From ECT2AJA-044 sp965262845 (GTDB taxonomy: Bacteria > Bacteroidota > Bacteroidia > Flavobacteriales > ECT2AJA-044), in assembly GCA_965262845.1 (NCBI GenBank), contig CBDHFX010000001.1, positions 248,001-312,000 on the forward strand: a stretch of 64,000 nucleotides of DNA, read 5' to 3'. Positions 61,430 through 64,000 of the stretch are shown one piece after another. Each line of letters begins with the position of its first letter. Positions within the stretch are counted from its first letter, which is position 1. The notes below the pieces were generated by a model, which worked only from the letters and a program-made list of their open reading frames with translations, did no database searches and was not told the origin of the DNA. Made by a program: the position numbers and the translations under genes.

Positions 61430-64000
61430 TTAAGCCTTATTCCTCACTTTCGTTTGATAAAAAACGGACGGTTTGGTTCCGATCTCCTCCAGCAGGTAAT
61501 AGCGCCGCGGTTCTTTCTGCAACTTGTGCACACGGCTCTCCGGATCGTTCACATCACCGAAGGTGATGGCTCCCGTATCACATGCTCCGGCACAAGCTAC
61601 GGTAAAGTCTCCATCTGTTACCGGCCGTCCCTTGCGCTTGGCTTCCAGTTTGCCCAGCTGAATGCGCTGCAGGCACATCGTACATTTCTCCATAACCCCA
61701 CGGGAACGAACGGTTACATCTGGGTTCAATACCATTTTACCCCATTCGTCCTGTGCTGGGTTGATACCTGCAAACCGGGAATAGGTTGGATAGTTGAACC
61801 AGTTGAAACGACGCACTTTGTACGGACAGTTGTTGGCACAGTAGCGCGTTCCGATGCAACGGTTGTATGCCATGTGGTTCAACCCTTCCGAGCTGTGAAC
61901 GGTTGCCCCAACCGGGCATACAGTTTCACATGGAGCGTGATTACAGTGCTGACACATTACCGGCTGGAAGGCTACTTCCGGAGCTTCTGCCGGATCTTCC
62001 ATTGCCGCATACATATCGATCGCGCTTAATCCTTCTTCCTCTGCGCGCTCTCTGGTCATCTCACTACTGTAATAGCGATCAATGCGCAACCAGTGCATAT
62101 CCCGTGAGCGACGAATTTCGTCCTTGCCGACCACCGGGATGTTGTTCTCAGCCTGACAGGCAACGACACAAGCTCCACATCCCAAACAACTGTTCAGGTC
62201 AATGGACAAATTCCACCAGTGTCCGGTTGTTTTATCGAACTCCTCCCAAAGGTCTACCTGGGAAGCTGGTTTTACGCCTTCATGCGTTTCAAAAGTCAGT
62301 TCAGCGTTTCCCGAAGCCGGATCCCTGATAAATTCCGCCAGGGTGGTTTCCTTCACGATGTGTCGTCCCATCATAGTATGCGCCAGCTGGGTGCAGGCGA
62401 ATTCATGGGTTCCACTTACTTTCTCAATGACCACTCCTGTTTGCGCGGTCTGACTTCCCTTATACAGCGGGTAGGCATTTACTCCCACATCATTTCCAAC
62501 AACCCCCGCGGCAGTCCGCCCATAACCCAGGGCAAGTCCTACCGAACCAGGTGCTTGTCCCGGTTGGATCATCACTGGTACCTTTTCGATGGTTACACCA
62601 TTCACGGTTACATTGACCAGGCTTCCATTCAATGCCCCGTTCGACGTGTTTTCATTGATCAGTCCCATCCATTTCGCATCTGCCCGGGCTACGGTCAAAT
62701 AGTTATCCCAGGAAGTACGGGTAATCGGGTCCGGCAATTCATGCAACCAGGGGTTATTTGCAGCGGTACCTGCCCCCATTCCGGTCTTGGTGTACAACTC
62801 CAATTCCATTCCGGAGCTACTCTGCTGTGCGATTGCGCGGGCGGCACTAAGAACATCCGCCATGGCCGTTTCTCCCTCAGCCTCTTTTCCATCATGTGCC
62901 GCCTGAGTCATGTAGTAGCCATCGTGCAGGCTCTGATCCCATGAACCAGCACCAGCGATCAGTACTGAGCTCTCCCAGTAACTCCGGATATAATCGTAAG
63001 CAGAACCCCTGTCCATCCAGGCAAGCAGGTTTTCCAACAAGCTGCGCGTATCGAACAGTTTCTGAATGGTTGGCTGAACCAGGGTGTAATAGCCCTCCAC
63101 CGGCATTGCATCGCCCCAGCTTTCGAGGTAGTGATTGGCGGGCAACAGATAGTTGGCCCGTTTGGCCGTTTCAGTCATGCGGTCATCCATCACAACCGTT
63201 GTTCCCACTTTTTTCATGGCCTCGGCGAACTCCGCTCCGGCAACATGCGTATAAACCGGATTTACTTCGCTCATCAGGAGCAGGCCCACTTTCCCGGCTT
63301 TCATGTCGGCCAGCAGCGTCGCAACATCCAGGTCATCTCCCCTTTTCGTAAGGTTTGCGTACTTAATATTCGCGGTGCTACCGTAGTTCCCAAGCATCTG
63401 GTTAATCGCAATGACCACCTTTTGCACGTTGGCGTCGTTAGATCCGGCCAACACCAAAGTCTTTCCGCGTGCAGCCCAAAGCTTGTCTGCCAAGGCTTTG
63501 AGGCTGGAGTCATACCTGGTTTTCTCATTGCCTGCGGCAAGATAACCTCCTTTGGATGCCAGGGCATTATAAAGCGAAAGGGCCACTTTACCCTGCTCAC
63601 TGGGCTTGATCATTATCCGCTTATCGGCATTGGCCCCCGTAATGGTCATATTGCTCTCGAACTGCCAGTGCTGTGACATTTTTCCGGTGCGCGGATCACG
63701 CATTTTCGCATAATCACCGGCATATCCAAAATTTAGGTGTCCGCCGAGAAAATCAGCTCCGACACCTACCACTAGCTCTGCTTTATCAAAATGGTACGAT
63801 GGAATGGCTCGTTTTCCAAAGACTTCATTGTGGGCATTGAGGATCCCGTTATACGAAATGGCATCGTAGCTGTAGTGACGGGTGGTTTCCTTGTTATTCG
63901 CCATGAACTCGGAAACAAGTGCATTCAGGGATGGGCCGGTTATGCTGTTGGTCAGGAATACGACCTGCTTGCCGGCAGCCAGGGAATCCGCGATTGCTCT
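61430..64000 (-). CDS. actB: Alternative complex III iron-sulfur subunit ActB (5' end outside window)
   Basis: The frame is open to the right edge: upstream of the Met at 63904 it continues (LAAGKQVVFLTNSITGPSLN), so 856 residues are visible and the start is outside. The N-terminal part is a molybdopterin-oxidoreductase-like domain that lacks the cofactor in this family (VLAGSNDANVQKVVIAINQM, LLPANHYLESWGDAMPVEGY). The C-terminal ferredoxin-like part has four cysteine clusters: CLGCGACVVAC, CQHCNHAPCETVC, CIGTRYCANNCPYKV and CTMCLQRI with ACAGACDTGA. It moves electrons from quinol toward cytochrome c. First visible gene of the respiratory cluster; actA is expected just beyond the edge. Confidence 0.95.
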   Translation of the reverse strand, partial: RAIADSLAAGKQVVFLTNSITGPSLNALVSEFMANNKETTRHYSYDAISYNGILNAHNEVFGKRAIPSYHFDKAELVVGVGADFLGGHLNFGYAGDYAKMRDPRTGKMSQHWQFESNMTITGANADKRIMIKPSEQGKVALSLYNALASKGGYLAAGNEKTRYDSSLKALADKLWAARGKTLVLAGSNDANVQKVVIAINQMLGNYGSTANIKYANLTKRGDDLDVATLLADMKAGKVGLLLMSEVNPVYTHVAGAEFAEAMKKVGTTVVMDDRMTETAKRANYLLPANHYLESWGDAMPVEGYYTLVQPTIQKLFDTRSLLENLLAWMDRGSAYDYIRSYWESSVLIAGAGSWDQSLHDGYYMTQAAHDGKEAEGETAMADVLSAARAIAQQSSSGMELELYTKTGMGAGTAANNPWLHELPDPITRTSWDNYLTVARADAKWMGLINENTSNGALNGSLVNVTVNGVTIEKVPVMIQPGQAPGSVGLALGYGRTAAGVVGNDVGVNAYPLYKGSQTAQTGVVIEKVSGTHEFACTQLAHTMMGRHIVKETTLAEFIRDPASGNAELTFETHEGVKPASQVDLWEEFDKTTGHWWNLSIDLNSCLGCGACVVACQAENNIPVVGKDEIRRSRDMHWLRIDRYYSSEMTRERAEEEGLSAIDMYAAMEDPAEAPEVAFQPVMCQHCNHAPCETVCPVGATVHSSEGLNHMAYNRCIGTRYCANNCPYKVRRFNWFNYPTYSRFAGINPAQDEWGKMVLNPDVTVRSRGVMEKCTMCLQRIQLGKLEAKRKGRPVTDGDFTVACAGACDTGAITFGDVNDPESRVHKLQKEPRRYYLLEEIGTKPSVFYQTKVRNKA

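Overview
This is a bacterial chromosome segment from the phylum Bacteroidota, most likely a Flavobacteriales-type lineage; family level cannot be told from the sequence. The evidence is consistent: several proteins end in type IX secretion (T9SS) C-terminal sorting domains, a TonB-dependent receptor carries an N-terminal carboxypeptidase-like domain, alternative complex III (act) genes sit beside cytochrome oxidase genes, Bacteroidota-only families occur (DUF5683, DUF6029, Omp28), and many genes are preceded by the Bacteroidota promoter -7 box TAnnTTTG, several with a TTG about 20 bases upstream. Core genes are roughly half G+C. One block (about 49.4-54.7 kb) is clearly AT-rich. I saw no rRNA, tRNA or CRISPR array.

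Layout. 1-3.2 kb: ftsH (cut by the window edge), a LUD/DUF2007 protein and cdsA, overlapping by ATGA. 3.5-11.7 kb: envelope and redox genes: two Omp28-type proteins, a TlpA-like thioredoxin, a DUF6029 outer-membrane protein, ubiX and a lipoprotein metallophosphoesterase. 11.9-24.3 kb: TonB receptor, helical-repeat protein, glycosyltransferase, O-methyltransferase, a PKD adhesin, a MATE exporter, a tiny protein that is little more than a T9SS sorting domain, and an acyl-CoA carboxylase beta subunit. 24.5-29.0 kb: a minus-strand operon parA-parB-DUF5683-dapB-lepB. 29.1-39.6 kb: DoxX-like protein, a secreted M43 metalloprotease, aroB-aroA, proline dehydrogenase, an endonuclease/phosphatase-fold lipoprotein, an aminotransferase and a DUF1573 protein. 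39.8-49.3 kb: valS, a DUF2807 lipoprotein, fused mutase icmF, 5-formyl-THF cyclo-ligase, a small HTH protein, NUDIX hydrolase and acyltransferase. 49.4-54.7 kb: the AT-rich accessory island. 54.8-64 kb: the respiratory cluster actB-C-D-E-F-coxB-coxA, read on the minus strand and running off the right edge.

The most interesting content is threefold. (1) The AT-rich island carries a coupled pair, a class III nucleotide-cyclase-like protein followed by a protein resembling the T4 beta/sce7725 family, tail-to-tail with an sce7726-like PD-(D/E)XK nuclease candidate. It lies next to a broken IS5-type transposase and a membrane protein/PPP-phosphatase pair. I propose it as a candidate defence or conflict module. 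(2) Fourteen copies of a tiny hairpin, each with a perfect 5-bp stem of changing sequence but fixed CC/GG next to the loop, a GNRA-like or similar loop, and an ATC trinucleotide abutting the stem on the same side. They are spread through coding and non-coding DNA. (3) Three copies of a ~100-bp element, each immediately after a stop codon, in the sense orientation of the gene before it, and always between convergent genes. Other points are a lamin-tail domain inserted inside an M43 protease, a candidate structured RNA near 47.5 kb, and a palindrome filling the spacer of the carboxylase promoter.
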